Assembly: GCA_032716605.1 (NCBI GenBank)
Contig: CM064512.1
Location: forward strand, 29,078,640 to 29,142,639
Reading direction: 5' to 3'
Length of the DNA stretch: 64,000 nucleotides
DNA from: Paralithodes platypus
Lineage: Eukaryota; Arthropoda; Malacostraca; Decapoda; Lithodidae
Translations under genes and position numbers: made by a program
The notes under the pieces: model-generated
What the model saw: the letters and a program-made list of their open reading frames with translations, nothing else
The model's database searches: none
Told to the model about the DNA's origin: nothing
Shown: piece by piece, positions 34,068 through 44,751 of the stretch
Numbering within the stretch: position 1 is the stretch's first letter
Layout: every line of letters starts with the position of its first letter

Positions 34068-34452
34068 ATATCTTCCTGCCATTCTGTTTGCTTACAGAGA
34101 AGTACCTCAGACCAGTACTGGGTTTTCACTGTTCGAGTTGCTCTATGGTCGTACGGTGAAAGGACCTCTCTCTTTGCTAAAAGACCTATTGATAAATGAG
34201 AATGAAACTGAAGAAGTCCACAATACATACGAATATATCACTAATCTGAGAAATTGACTAGAAGAAATATGTAAGCAAGTTCAGGAGAATTTGCTGAAGT
34301 CTTCAGCTAGGTACATTATGATAAAAGGCCCAGAATAGGTCTTTTAAAGTAGGAGAAAAGGTACCGTTATTGTTACCTACTCAGTCAAATAAGTTGTTGA
34401 GCTGGAAGGGTCCATTTGAAGTAATTGAAAAAATTGGAGAGCTTGACTATTA
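34068..34452 (+). pseudogene. Element I integrase, C-terminal part
   Basis: Sense resumes beyond J with WDRYLPAILFAYREVPQ, STGFSLFELLYGRTVKGPL and LKDLLINENE, the standard end of a gypsy integrase core. A stop at 34255-34257 and small shifts follow. Then LLSWKGPFEVIEKIGELDY marks the C-terminal tail. Element H begins at 34453, directly after this motif. Confidence 0.8.
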
Positions 34453-35290
34453 TGGCTAATTTAGATAAGTGGACTGTATATTATTGATATTGAAGAAGTA
34501 TTAACCATATAGAATATTTACCCTTAGATGAACTCAGCTGGTGATTGGAGGATGGCGGAAAATAGGCTAGATAACTGGAAGTGGTTAGTAAAGTAAACAG
34601 CGTATGAAAAGAGGCTACAATAGGCTAGGATAGACTAGGTATTTACGTTAAGTTGTGCTAAATAACAAAGATGATGATGTAGTGACTATTATAGAGTATG
34701 AGATGAAAGTGAAGCAAAAACACCTGGTGAAGTAACTATAGAAAGAAGGCTTAGCGTGTGTAGCTGGGACGGAGGTTGGTTGGAGAGCGAGCGAGCGCGT
34801 TATGTTTGTCTCTGTCGTGACATACCGCGCACGCGCATAACATATGGAAAATGTATCCCATCTTTTTTACAATGAGAGACTTATGAACAATCTTAAATAA
34901 TACAAATACAAATAATACAAATAATACAAACTGCCTTCGTGGTGTAATGCATAAGGTGTTGATATTCGGTGTGAGCGTCCTGGGTTCGAATCCACGGACT
35001 GCCACATGTGTTTGTAATATTTCATTAATCGATTTTAGGAGTAGAGTTGGTTGTTGGATAGAACATAATTTTATATATATATATGGGAATTATAATCCTA
35101 CAATACTTTCCCATATACAACTATAGAATAATATATTCTACCCAATCATGGAACGTTCGACCAAGGTTATGGAAGCGTTCAACTTAAGACTACGGAACGA
35201 TACGTAATGCTACATCAACCCAGATTACGTAACATCGAGACTGTTTATACTAGTTTGAGTACACTAAATATGGACATATTCCCACCAACA
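34453..35290 (-). repeat. Element H 3' LTR
   Basis: It matches 44074-44751 from taatttagataagtggactg through to gactgtt(t/c)atactag. The low end starts tgg and the high end is cccaccaaca, giving TG...CA on both strands. It carries an insertion of about 150 bp, including a tRNA-like segment, that the other LTR lacks. Confidence 0.85.
34908..35078 (+). repeat. tRNA-derived insertion (SINE-like) within element H 3' LTR
   Basis: 34931-35004 has an A-box-like run (tggtgtaatgcataagg) and a B box (ggttcgaatcc) at tRNA spacing, and ends in gcca. The stems pair poorly, so it is not a convincing tRNA gene. The segment is absent from the partner LTR, where an AT microsatellite sits instead, so it was inserted after H. 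It is bounded by short aatacaaa repeats on the left and tatata on the right. Confidence 0.5.
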
Positions 35291-35313
35291 GAAAATATAC
35301 AAAATTTACATGA

Positions 35314-38300
35314 TTAGATTTGCCCGGAGGCAATCTTATCCCGCCAAGCTTGGGAGGATATCTGGGCTGCCTGTCGACATGGGCGTCCGCCAGACGCGTC
35401 AACAGGCTGCGCCGAAGTAGAAGCCAGAGCGGGGACATCAATGGATAACTGATCCGAGGGGGTGTCCTTGCGATCGAGGTCACCCTCAAGAGGATATAGT
35501 CGTACTGTTGGCCGTGTGATTACTCCAGTCCTGGTGCGAACCTTTGCTACCCGAACCTCACCATCACGACGTGGTAACAACTCCTCTATCCGACCCAATT
35601 TCGAAAATGCGCGCGGGCCCTCCTCATGGATGGTTACCACGTCCCCTACCCTAGGCCAATGACCTTGTAATGGTGTTAGTTTATTTGTTTGCGCTTCCCT
35701 TAAAGTCACCAGATATTCTGTTGACCAGCGATGCCAAATATCTCGCGATAATTTACGAATATATTTGTAGCGGGCCGATATCACGTCCTTACTTATGTAG
35801 TCTGGATCTTCCATAGTATCCTCGTCATGCTCTTCAGGAAGATCCCGCAGTCTGTATCCACATACCAGTACTGAGGGTGTGATTGGGGTAAGGTCTTCCA
35901 AATCACCAGAAGCATAGTATAGAGGGCGATCATTTATGGTGGCTTTAATCTCCAAGAGTATGGTGTTGAGTTCCTCAATCGAGATGAGAGCTCTACCCAA
36001 CACCTTCTTCAGACCCGCCTTCACGATGCCTATGGCTCTCTCCCATATGGCGCCAAACCAAGGCGCTCTGGCGGGAATGAAACGCCATTCGCATTTTACA
36101 TCCGCTAGGCAGGTCTGAATCTTAGGATTGTTGCTCACTTCTTTGAGATATGTAGATGCCCCTATGAAAGTCTTTGCATTGTCACTCAGCATGATACGCG
36201 GATATCCCTGTCGACTGCAGAATCTTCGGAAGGCATGTAGGAAGCTATCACAAGTGAGGTTGGTGACCAGTTGCAGGTGGATTGACCTGGTAACAGCACA
36301 GGTGAATAGTATCATATACACCTTAAGATTGGGTGAATCTTTCACAGGGATTGCTCCACTGTAGTCAACCCCGGTAACTTTGTAAGGGTCACCTGGGGTG
36401 GTTCGCAGGTTTGGTAAGAGAGGAATTCAGACGGGATCATAATGTGTTCCCTGTACTCTTCTACACTTTAAGCATTTGCGAAGGACTTTCTTGACCACCT
36501 GCCTGATTCTAGGCAACCACCATTGTTGTCTTACATAGGTGACTATATGACCAACCCCATAATGACAACAGAGTCGGTGATACCTATTGATGATAAGATG
36601 GGTGAAGGGATGATTGGGGGGCAGTAGTATTGGATACTTACTTGCCTCAGAGAGGGCTGCCAATCGTAATCTGCCTCCGCAATGTATCAAGTCCACTTTC
36701 AAGTGTAAGCCCAACTGGTTGACCAGGTTATTCCTAGACTTTGTTCCCTTAACCAGTAATGTATATTACTGCGTATATATTTCTTGTTGACGGAGCTTAT
36801 GTAATAATTTATCTGCAATTCTGATCTCCTTCACATTGAGGTAAGCACTACCTGTGGGCAGTGTGCCTTTAATTTTTGCTTTTACATTTTCTACAAATCG
36901 TATCACCCATGCTGTAACACGTTGTAACTTCTCATAGCTGCTGAATCTATCCCAGTCCCATAACCGTGTGTCTTTGTCAGGCACCGAGTCAATTACCGGT
37001 GCCACAATAGCAGTGTGTTGCTCGCTCAAATCTATATTCTCTGGCCATTCGTTGGGATCATTAAGCCAGCATGGGCCATTCCACCACAACGCAGAAGATT
37101 TGAGAAATTTAGCAGAGACACCACGAGTAATGCAGTCACTTGGATTCTCTTTGGTAGACACATACCGGAACTGTGCGGTCGGGAGCAGGGTACGAATTTC
37201 GTCGACACGGTTGGTGATGTACACTGGTAGCTTCTTACGGCTATGTAACCAGTAAAGCGCAATTTGGCTGTCACTCCATATAACTGTCTCCGAGACATTT
37301 AGCAAATTTTTAAAAGTTTCCTCTACAAAGTGAACGAGTCTAGCAGCCAACAGAACTGCAGTCAGCTCTAATTTTGGGATGGAAAGGGATTTGATCGGGG
37401 CGACTTTCGCCTTCGCCATGACTAGACGGCTGCCACTTGTGTCAACAAAGTATATGGCGGTGCCGTACGCGACCATGCTAGCGTCTGAGAAGGCATGAAT
37501 GGAAACAGGATGGTCCATGACAACTCTCCGAGGAAAATTAAAACCCTTACAGAGACGAAGATCCGAAATAATGTCTTCCTACTCCTGAACCAGATCGCCA
37601 GTCAAAACCTCATCCCAACCTAATGTTATCCTCCATAATTGCTGAAGGAATAATCTTGATTTGATCGACACCGGTAGAACTATCCCCAAGGGGTAAAAAA
37701 GTTTAGCCGTCATACTCAAGCAAATTCGTTTTGTAATCTGCAAATAATGCGCGTACTGAACGCCGAATGAGAGGGTATCGGTGTCCGTTTCCCAAAACAA
37801 CCCTAGCACTCTAACATGTTCCTGCTGTATTGCCGCCACACCATCCCGTTGCAGTACAGCCCGCAAAATAGAATTATTTGTCGCCCATTCACGCAAATGG
37901 AGATGGGCGTCATTCATAATTTCTCGGACTACACCATAGGTATCAATCAGGAAATATTCTTCATTTCCTGTACCCAGTAAATTGTCGATGTACAGCCCTG
38001 ACCGAATCTGATGAATAACCTGCGGATCTGCACTGGCAGTCGACAAATGTTTTAAAATGGTGGCGTTTAAAAGGAATTGGGAACAAGTCGCACCAAATAA
38101 AACTGCCCGGAACTGGTAACAAAGTAGGGGGGAATCTAGTTGCCTAGGGTATTTAGGCCACATAAACCGCGTATAGTCTTGGTCGTCTTCGTGGAGTCTT
38201 AACATCAGAAATGCCTTCTCAATATCAGACACCCAGGCATACTTACCGAGTCGAAACCGGAGCAAAACCTGCACCAAGTCTGACACCAGTGAAGGACCAG

Positions 38301-38617
38301 TGAACAGGCAGTCATTAAGACTAGGATGACGTTCACTCATCTTGGCGGAACAGTCGAAGACAATACGCACTGGTGTAGTTTTGCTCTCCTTGACTACACC
38401 ATGATGAGCCAAGTAATGTCCGGTATCTGATGTATCAAAATGCACCTCTTCTATAAAACCCCGGGACACCTGCTCCTTTATGACTTTTGAGTATTCCTCA
38501 CAAAAGTCAGGCTCCTTGATGAATCTTTTCTGAAGTCCCCGAAGACGTCCTATGGCCAAACCCTTGTTAGTTGGCAGCTGATCCTTGGAATTGTTCCAGG
38601 GCAGTCTCACTTTATAC
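35314..38617 (-). pseudogene. pol: Element H Pol: RT, RNase H, integrase
   Basis: One reading frame runs from 38610 to 35314 with just three stops (37579-37581, 36766-36768, 36427-36429). RT (38610-37600) shows HHGVVKESKTTPVRIVFDCS, WVSDIEKAFLMLRLHEDDQ and QFRAVLFGATCSQFLLNAT. Its YVDD-type motif reads YIDN, so the second catalytic Asp is lost. RNase H (37518-37050) shows AFSDASMVAYG, KLELTAVLLAARL and WSDSQIALYWL. The integrase zinc finger (36640-36430) has H, H, C and C in HPFTHLIINRYH ... CLKCRR. The integrase core has VDYSGAI, LSDNAKTFIGA and WERAIGIVKAGLKK. The C-terminal tail (WPRVGDVVTIHEEGPR, RPTVRLYPLE) is DUF5641-like. The stop is at 35314. Confidence 0.87.
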
Positions 38618-39155
38618 CAGGGGCTAACTAGCTCCCAAATGTTGGGAGGGACAATAAGGGTGGGTGGCGAGCGAAGCCAGCCCTTGCAGGTGGGGGGTCT
38701 GGGGGGGCGCTGTAAGCCCCCCCAGGAAAATTTTGATATTTATGAACTTTTTGGTACATTTTGAGGCCTATTGAGAGGCCTATTGAGAGATATTGATAAC
38801 TCCCAGTTTCTAGGAGTATGGATTATAATCCAGTTTTATACCATCGGCCATGTTACATAATTACATTATATGCCTAATAATTTCTTGATAGAAGCTACAT
38901 CAGATGTGATAAAAAAATATTCTTCCTAAAGAACTTCCTTATATCCATCATGCCTGGAAACGTTTTTTCAATTAGTTAATAAATCCCAAATACCAAATGT
39001 AGGAAATTACAACATTTAGGAATGATTATCACAGTAAATATCCAATACACTACAAAATACACGCACCCTAGCCTAAGTGAGATGTCACTGGGAAACATAC
39101 ACACAAAAACACTATAAATACCATAGGTCCATAGTTGATTTAAAGGTATATTTAA

Positions 39156-39367
39156 CCCCTTGAGGATCCTGGCGCATGTTGGGCTTTTGGCAGTATATTA
39201 TAGCTATCATTAGGCGATTTTATACAATGTAGGAGGGATTTTGAACAGCTGGATGGGTAAATATGATACCAATTAACCTAACTCCCAGAGATCCCTCCCA
39301 ATCTAAATACAATCGTCTTATATTGGCTAAAACAAAATTAACAAGTGCGTCCTCGATCTCGAAAGGG
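39156..39367. repeat. TTAA-flanked MITE, family 2, copy 1
   Basis: TTAA at 39152-39155 and 39368-39371. The left end is CCCCTTGAGGATCC, and the right end is the complement of CCCTTTCGAG...GAGGACGC. It shares ttgaggatcctg and gctatcattag(g/a)cgatttta with the adjoining copy. Confidence 0.75.
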
Positions 39368-39371
39368 TTAA

Positions 39372-39609
39372 CTCTTTGAGGATCCTGATGCATTTTGATA
39401 GTCTACTCTGGCTATCATTAGACGATTTTATACAGCTTAGGACGGAACTATGAACATTCAAAGGGTCAAGGCTATCTTAATTCACCCTGACTTCCATATA
39501 GTAATTCAGATTGGGGAGGGTATATGCCATATACCCTCCCCAATCTGAATAAAATCGTCTAATAATAACCAGAAACCTGAAAGTTAATGCGTCCTCGTGT
39601 CTTGGAAGG
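39372..39609. repeat. TTAA-flanked MITE, family 2, copy 2, with central palindrome
   Basis: It directly follows copy 1 and shares its TTAA (39368-39371). Its right TTAA is at 39610-39613. Inside, attcagattggggagggtat is followed by its exact mirror (about 39505-39551), a near-perfect hairpin absent from copy 1. Confidence 0.72.
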
Positions 39610-40315
39610 TTAAATAGTTAATAATTTAATATTCGTAAACAAAACAAAAAATGCAGCCAACAGGCATAATATTTGTTGTTGAGTTACTCAAACCATTATA
39701 AATAACATTATATGTAAATACAGCAAATCGAATAGGCTTCCTCCATCTCCAAAACCTCTTATCCACTATCAACACATTCCCTACCGTTCTGATGGCGTAA
39801 TGGGACTTCACATGTAAGGCTAATAGGCTATACTAAGTTTGAGTTGAATTAAAACCATAATAACCTGTTTTTTAAACCGAATCAACAGATTCATAATTAC
39901 TGTAATAAATATTTCCATCTGACTTCCCGTCTTCCACACGATCTATCATCTATGCACATAATGCACCCACACTTATAATTTACCTGTGCTATTGTGCATA
40001 ATGAAATGATCATAAACATGGGATTAGAAACAGGCAGCAGTTTAGCATGTAATGAAACCTACACTCAATGAGCCTTCATTTACTGTTTTACATTTTGAAA
40101 TTACAACATAGCACATACCACAAGTGACGGGTTGCGCCTGCCGGGGTCTGGGGCGAAATACCGACTATGCTTTGCCCAGAGAGCCCAGACGCGGCGACGC
40201 CAGACGGGACGGGATAACTTCACGTGAACCAAAATTCAAACGTGCGATATGGTTACAGCTGGTGCTATAGTAGGGTGCCGGACGTCGGTTGATAAATAAT
40301 TAAAAACGTTATTCA

Positions 40316-40318
<3 letters not shown>

Positions 40319-40348
<30 letters not shown>
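40319..40348. repeat. TC microsatellite
   Basis: An uninterrupted run of tc dinucleotides lies inside the hAT-like element. Confidence 0.9.
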
Positions 40349-40351
<3 letters not shown>

Positions 40352-40561
40352 CCAATTTATCGAACGCAATTGTGACATAGCATAATTATATTATGTACTT
40401 ATCGATGTAAATTCGATTGGTACTTGGTAGCCTATACAAATGGGCTTAAATATCAGTTAAAAAGTTGGGGGGGATAAAGACTATGATATCCCCCCCAGTT
40501 CTAAAGTTGGGGGGGATATGTCCCCCCCGTCCCCCCCATGGTTTACGCCCCTGCTTTATGC

Positions 40562-41298
40562 TGTTGGCTGTCGGGATCGTAGGTAACGGTATCCTCATAC
40601 GACGATAGTGCTTGACGCTCAACCAGTGAGTATTCCTTAGGGGTTATCCCGATATGATCTAATTCCCACAAAACATTTAAGTCATTTTTGCATGGTACAA
40701 TACTACCAGTGGACATGTATTCGTCCATTGGTGTTACTGCTACTTTCAATACAGTAATTACTTCTGTGCTGGAGCTGGTAGGCTGTGTCACTTATGAACC
40801 ACTTATGGCGTACCCGTACTTGGTAGGAAGCAGAATTAGGCTACCTGACCTTTTATACCCAGGTCGCACTATATCGTAGTAGTGATCCGCACCGATGAGC
40901 AGCTCCAGCTGATCTGTGTCCGTTGCGTGAGGATCGGCTAATTTTATGCCTTTACTTTGTAAACTAACCAGTTTAGACTTTAGGTTAAGTTCACCTTTAT
41001 GTTCTGGCAATTCATCAACCACTATTGCGTCTAGATGAAATTTACCTCTGTGTTTGTATTGCAGTGCCACAACATTATATTCCCTAGAGGCTTGTTTCCC
41101 GGTAAATCCGTGAAGACATAACTCCTCAGTTCCTTTAGAAATGTAGGAAAGGGAGGATAGAACAGAAGACTTCACAAAGGTCCTCTGAGAACATTGGTCA
41201 AGTAGCGATCTGATTTTAACACAATTATTATCCTTACCCTTTACCGACAGCTGTACGGTGGGCAAGATTACTGTATTTTTACCTGTGGCAACGGACAT
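40562..41298 (-). pseudogene. Element H protease and pre-RT region
   Basis: The frame at 41298-40792 matches DUF1758-type aspartic proteases of BEL/Pao elements: VQLSVKGKDNNCVKIRSLLD, then QCSQRTFVKSSVL where relatives have SGSQR, LHGFTGKQAS, DQLELLIGADHYYDIV, and SLILLPTKYGYAISGS. The Asp is kept, but the following SG is QC. After a stop at 40792-40794 the pre-RT segment continues in the same frame (LWELDHIGITPKEYSLVE, YEDTVTYDPDSQQ) and is cut by the hAT-like element. Confidence 0.8.
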
Positions 41299-41401
41299 TG
41301 TAGTTGAAGTAGCAGCAGTATGCTCTCTCTTGGTGTTATCCTCCGCTGGTCTACTTACCTTCTCTTGTTTTTGTGTACACAGGGAATGAAAGTGTTTGCC
41401 C

Positions 41402-42492
41402 TCACAAAACTTGCAGGCTGCAGCTTCTTACGTTAGGATTAGTACAACCCGAATGGCCATGCTCTTTTGACAAGCACCCAGTGCGGAGACATAGTTGACG
41501 GGCTCTTTTAACTTTAAGAGGCCCTGTCTTGTACTTCATACACTTGTACCATAAATGATTGGTGCCACTATACAGAACACAGTTGAATTTCCTGTACTCA
41601 CTTTGGGCGGTAAACGTTGCCGTAACCATGGGTGTACCCCCTACTCTGTCTTGACCCACCATATTGTACACTTCAGCCTGGAAGCAATGGGTGAATTTCT
41701 TATAATCCAGGCTCGAGTCTCCCATTTCCCGTTTTATGGTTTCTTTTAGTGGTGATGGTAACTTACTGACAAGAGTCACCACACAAAATTCCTCCAAACA
41801 AATACCATGGCTAATGATTGACCTCATCACACTCTCTGTATTGGCATAGAAGTTCTTCAGGTCAGCTGTTTGGCGTTTGGGTGACACTAATTGATTGAAT
41901 TTGATAACGTAAGCTGCCTTGATTCGATCTGGATGCCCATATGTCTCTTGCAGGAGCTCTATTGCTGGGGCATAGCTTGCACCTTCGATAATGAATCCTT
42001 CGACTAGCTTATGTGCATCACCCAGAAGATGACCCTTTAGATAGGTTAAGCGTTGTATATCTGTGAGTCGGGATTGTCGTGGATGGTACACTTGAACATC
42101 TCCCAAAATCCCGACCACAATGTGGCATCACCCTCAAATTTTGGAAGAGTAAGATGTGTAATTTGACTGCGGATTTCTTTGGCTCTTTCTTGACCTCCTT
42201 CTTGACCTCTGGATTCAAGATCCCCTTCAGTGTGGCAACGATTACTTGTATGCCCTCCATATATAGGGTATCCTCTCTTATCACCTCGATATACTCGGCG
42301 TCCTCGTAAGCGTCTGCCAGGTCCTCCTGTGTGACCTCATACTTGTCAAGTTGCTTTTGAATACTGAGCAACCTGGCCTCCCGGCTCCACCTCCACTCCA
42401 GACGCCGAATCAAGGAATTCGTCAATGTCAGAGGTCAAGACCGTCAAAGAGAACTTAAGCCCAGCCCGACGCTTTTGTACACTTTTAGCCAT
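41402..42492 (-). pseudogene. gag: Element H gag (DUF1759-like)
   Basis: The probable start is the ATG at 42492 (MAKSVQKRRAGLKFSLTVLT). A frameshift falls near 42400. The 42425 frame has RLLSIQKQLDKYEV, EDLADAYEDAEY and a Lys-rich stretch. Another shift near 42060 leads to LTDIQRLTYLKGHLLGDAH, ELLQETYGHPDRIK and SKLPSPLKETIKREMGD. A cysteine cluster follows (LWYKCMKYKTGPLKVKRARQ, then LCLRTGCLSKEHGHSGC), the BEL-type zinc-binding region. Several shifts make it non-functional. Confidence 0.8.
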
Positions 42493-43256
42493 GATTACAC
42501 GGTAAGGAAATCTATTGACGTTAAATCAAACTATCAATGCCCGACCGAATAAGTTGCGGCCAACAATACAGTACTCCGAGAATTCAAATAAATCGCGAGT
42601 CGAAAATAAAACACCCTCACGAAATGCGGAATAAGAATTGTGCGCAATGTAGACTAACAATCCGGAGCTTTTCAATTTAACTCTTTACATAATAGTTATG
42701 AAATTATAGAATCATTACGCCATAAGTTAAGAAAAGCCGGGAGGGAAATTTAGTACAATACAGTATAGGCCAAAAGTCCCCAGATGTCAAAAAGGAGAGG
42801 TACCGTTTAAAGTTATAATAAATTCAAGAATTTTAAGAGAGAGAGAGCCTATAAGGTAATTTAAACAGGCTAAACTTAATGGGTACCGCTAATTTTGTAT
42901 TATTACGTCATTTAATAAATGTGAAAATTGTACACTAGAAAAGTTCATCTCAAGAAGTCACAAGGAAAAAAGTTTAGAGTTGGATTAACACACACTCAGC
43001 CTATCAGCTATCATATTACCCCGCCTCCAGGGCACACGACGAGAGTAGAATTTAGAAAGACATGTGAAGTAATAAAGAAGTTATTTGACAGTATAAATTT
43101 GATATAGATTGAATAACCTTAACTTTTGAAATTGTTGTACAGTACAGTATGGATGATTTTAATCATATTGCCAATCAATTGTTATATAATTTGGGCCTAA
43201 AGGATTTACAATCAAAATTTAATTAATATACTGTACCGATTTGAAGGATTATTAAT
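42493..43256. other. AT-rich spacer of element H between gag and SGNH ORF
   Basis: No gene is seen. It has a short GA run near 42838-42850 and is otherwise AT-rich. It may be leader sequence of the gag transcript, or old insertion debris. Confidence 0.5.
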
Positions 43257-43961
43257 CTAGCTATACTGATTTTGTTGATCAACTTTAACGTCATGGTGGG
43301 CAAACATCTCGTCGTATGACCTGGCAACTAATGCATACTCGTCTTGCCCAAAGCACCGACGACAGGTGGCCAGGATCTCCGAAAAGAGACGCTTTGATGC
43401 CTCGTGCGTGAGGTGTACTCCGTCGGGACCAAAGTCAGCCTCAGAGGTATTCATGGACTGATAGTGCTCCCGGGTGAATGGGATATGGCACTTTAGCCAA
43501 CGGTTAACCGCATTTCTAATGCGGTTAAACTCATCTGTAGAGACCCCTCGTGGAGCCTTCCGCTTCTCTACCCCAATCACCCGGACTTCTCCCCCCGAGA
43601 GCTGCACCACCTCCTCAGCTAGGACCTCGATCCCCTCCGCTATCTCTCTCGGACTGACCCCGCTCCTTATCTCGTTTCCTCCTATCACCAAGAAGGTCAA
43701 GTCGGGCTTCAGCTCTAAAAACTGACCCCAGGCTTCTGTTGACCTCAAGGTGCTGACGCGGGCACCTGGGGCGGCCAGAGGAGTTACGAAAAAGAAAGGC
43801 CTGTGGGCGGCGTGGTCCACGTACAAATCCCTGACGTAGGAGTGGCCCAAAATTGCCACCTTCCTAATCGGGCCTGGGTACGCAGGCCTATCAACCACCG
43901 CAGGATAATCTTCCCCTACCCCACCACCCGCGGCACCATGACGCCAAAAGCCCCGGGCCAT
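43257..43961 (-). CDS. SGNH-family hydrolase ORF in the 5' region of element H
   Basis: This is 234 codons from ATG (43961) to stop, with no interruption. It starts about 110 nt inside the 5' LTR and points the same way as gag-pol. The SGNH blocks are in order: block I VAILGHSYVRDL with the nucleophile S41 (GHS in place of GDS), block II Gly in GARVS (66), block III IGGNE with N96, and block V FGPDGVHLT with D180 and H183. All catalytic-type residues are present. The expected activity is ester hydrolysis or deacylation; the substrate is unknown. I see no signal peptide. The position suggests a leader ORF of the retrotransposon. Alternatives are an insertion of another element carrying it, or a captured host gene. 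Esterase domains are known from CR1-like LINEs but I do not know of one in BEL/Pao. Confidence 0.72.
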   Translation of the reverse strand: MARGFWRHGAAGGGVGEDYPAVVDRPAYPGPIRKVAILGHSYVRDLYVDHAAHRPFFFVTPLAAPGARVSTLRSTEAWGQFLELKPDLTFLVIGGNEIRSGVSPREIAEGIEVLAEEVVQLSGGEVRVIGVEKRKAPRGVSTDEFNRIRNAVNRWLKCHIPFTREHYQSMNTSEADFGPDGVHLTHEASKRLFSEILATCRRCFGQDEYALVARSYDEMFAHHDVKVDQQNQYS

Positions 43962-44073
43962 GAGGGACAGACGAAATATGGCACAAGAAAAAATAAGCCA
44001 CGTAGGCTAGGCCACCACCAACCACAAAAAGGGGGGGGAGGCAAACTAGTGAAAGGTTTAAGGACCAATTATA

Positions 44074-44524
44074 TGGGTAATTTAGATAAGTGGACTGTAT
44101 ATTATTGATATTGAAGAAGTATTAACCATATAGAATATTTACCCTTAGATGAACTCAGCTGGTGATTGGAGGATGGCGTAAAATAGGCTAGATAACTGGA
44201 AGTGGTTAGTAAAGTAAACAGCGTATGAAAAGAGGCTACAATAGGCTAGGATAGGCTAGATATTTACATTAAGTTGTGCTAAATAACAAAGATGATGATG
44301 TAGTGACTATTATAGAGTATGAGATGAAAGTGAAGCGAAAACACCTGGTGAAGTAACTAAGGAAAGAAGGCTTAGCGTGTGTAGCAGGGACGGAGGTTGG
44401 TTGGAGAGTGAGCGAGCGCGTTATGTTTGTCTCTGTCGTGACATACCGCGCACGCGCATAACATAGGGAAAATGTATCCCATCTTTTTTACATTGAGATA
44501 CTTATCAACAATCTTAAATAATAC

Positions 44525-44582
<58 letters not shown>

Positions 44583-44751
44583 GGGAATTATAATCCTACA
44601 ATACTTTCCCATATACAACTATAGAATAATATATTCTACCCAATCATGGAACGTTCGACCAAGGTTATGGAAGCGTTCAACTTAAGACTATGGAACGATA
44701 TGTAATGCTACATCAACCCAGATTAAGTAACATCGAGACTGTTCATACTAG
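44074..44751 (-). repeat. Element H 5' LTR (truncated by element E)
   Basis: It matches 34453 onward, but its last 40 bp (the tttgagtacactaaat end) are missing because element E begins at 44752. An AT dinucleotide array (about 44529-44576) sits where the partner LTR has the tRNA-like insertion. Confidence 0.85.

Larger units (their letters stand above)
29921..34452 (+). mobile_element. Element I: GmR1-like Ty3/gypsy, truncated by insertion H
   Basis: Gag (30045-30866), zinc knuckle and protease (30879-31451) and integrase (31571-32350, 34068-34452) follow one another with no RT between protease and integrase, so RT would lie after the integrase as in GmR1. It is cut off at 34452 by BEL element H and would resume only beyond the window. 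LINE fragment J (32352-34067) sits inside the integrase in the opposite orientation. No 5' LTR was identified in the short leader before gag. Confidence 0.75.
38618..40553. mobile_element. hAT-like non-autonomous DNA element inside H
   Basis: H's frame breaks at ...DPDSQQ (40562) and resumes at YKVRLPWN (38617). The eight bases ctttatac (38610-38617) and ctttatgc (40554-40561) flank the insertion and match at 7 of 8. The ends are inverted: caggggctaac on the left and the complement of caggggcgtaaac on the right. CAGGGG-type ends with 8-bp duplications are typical of hAT transposons. There is no transposase in its 1.9 kb. Runs of G and C near both ends, a TC microsatellite and two TTAA-flanked MITEs lie inside. 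Confidence 0.8.
34453..44751 (-). mobile_element. Element H: BEL/Pao LTR retrotransposon
   Basis: LTRs at 34453-35290 (3') and 44074-44751 (5', cut short by element E) flank a minus-strand set: SGNH hydrolase ORF, gag, protease, RT, RNase H and integrase. The long Pol with a DUF1758-type protease, an RT lacking the gypsy motifs and an integrase followed by a DUF5641-type tail is characteristic of BEL/Pao. It inserted in the integrase tail of element I. A hAT-like element (38618-40553) splits its pol. Its left target flank is ...gactatta, and the right flank lies beyond the window. Confidence 0.88.

Noticed and set aside
34931..35004. Functional tRNA gene
   Set aside because: The acceptor and T stems pair poorly, and the segment is an insertion in one LTR. 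A tRNA-derived repeat is more likely.
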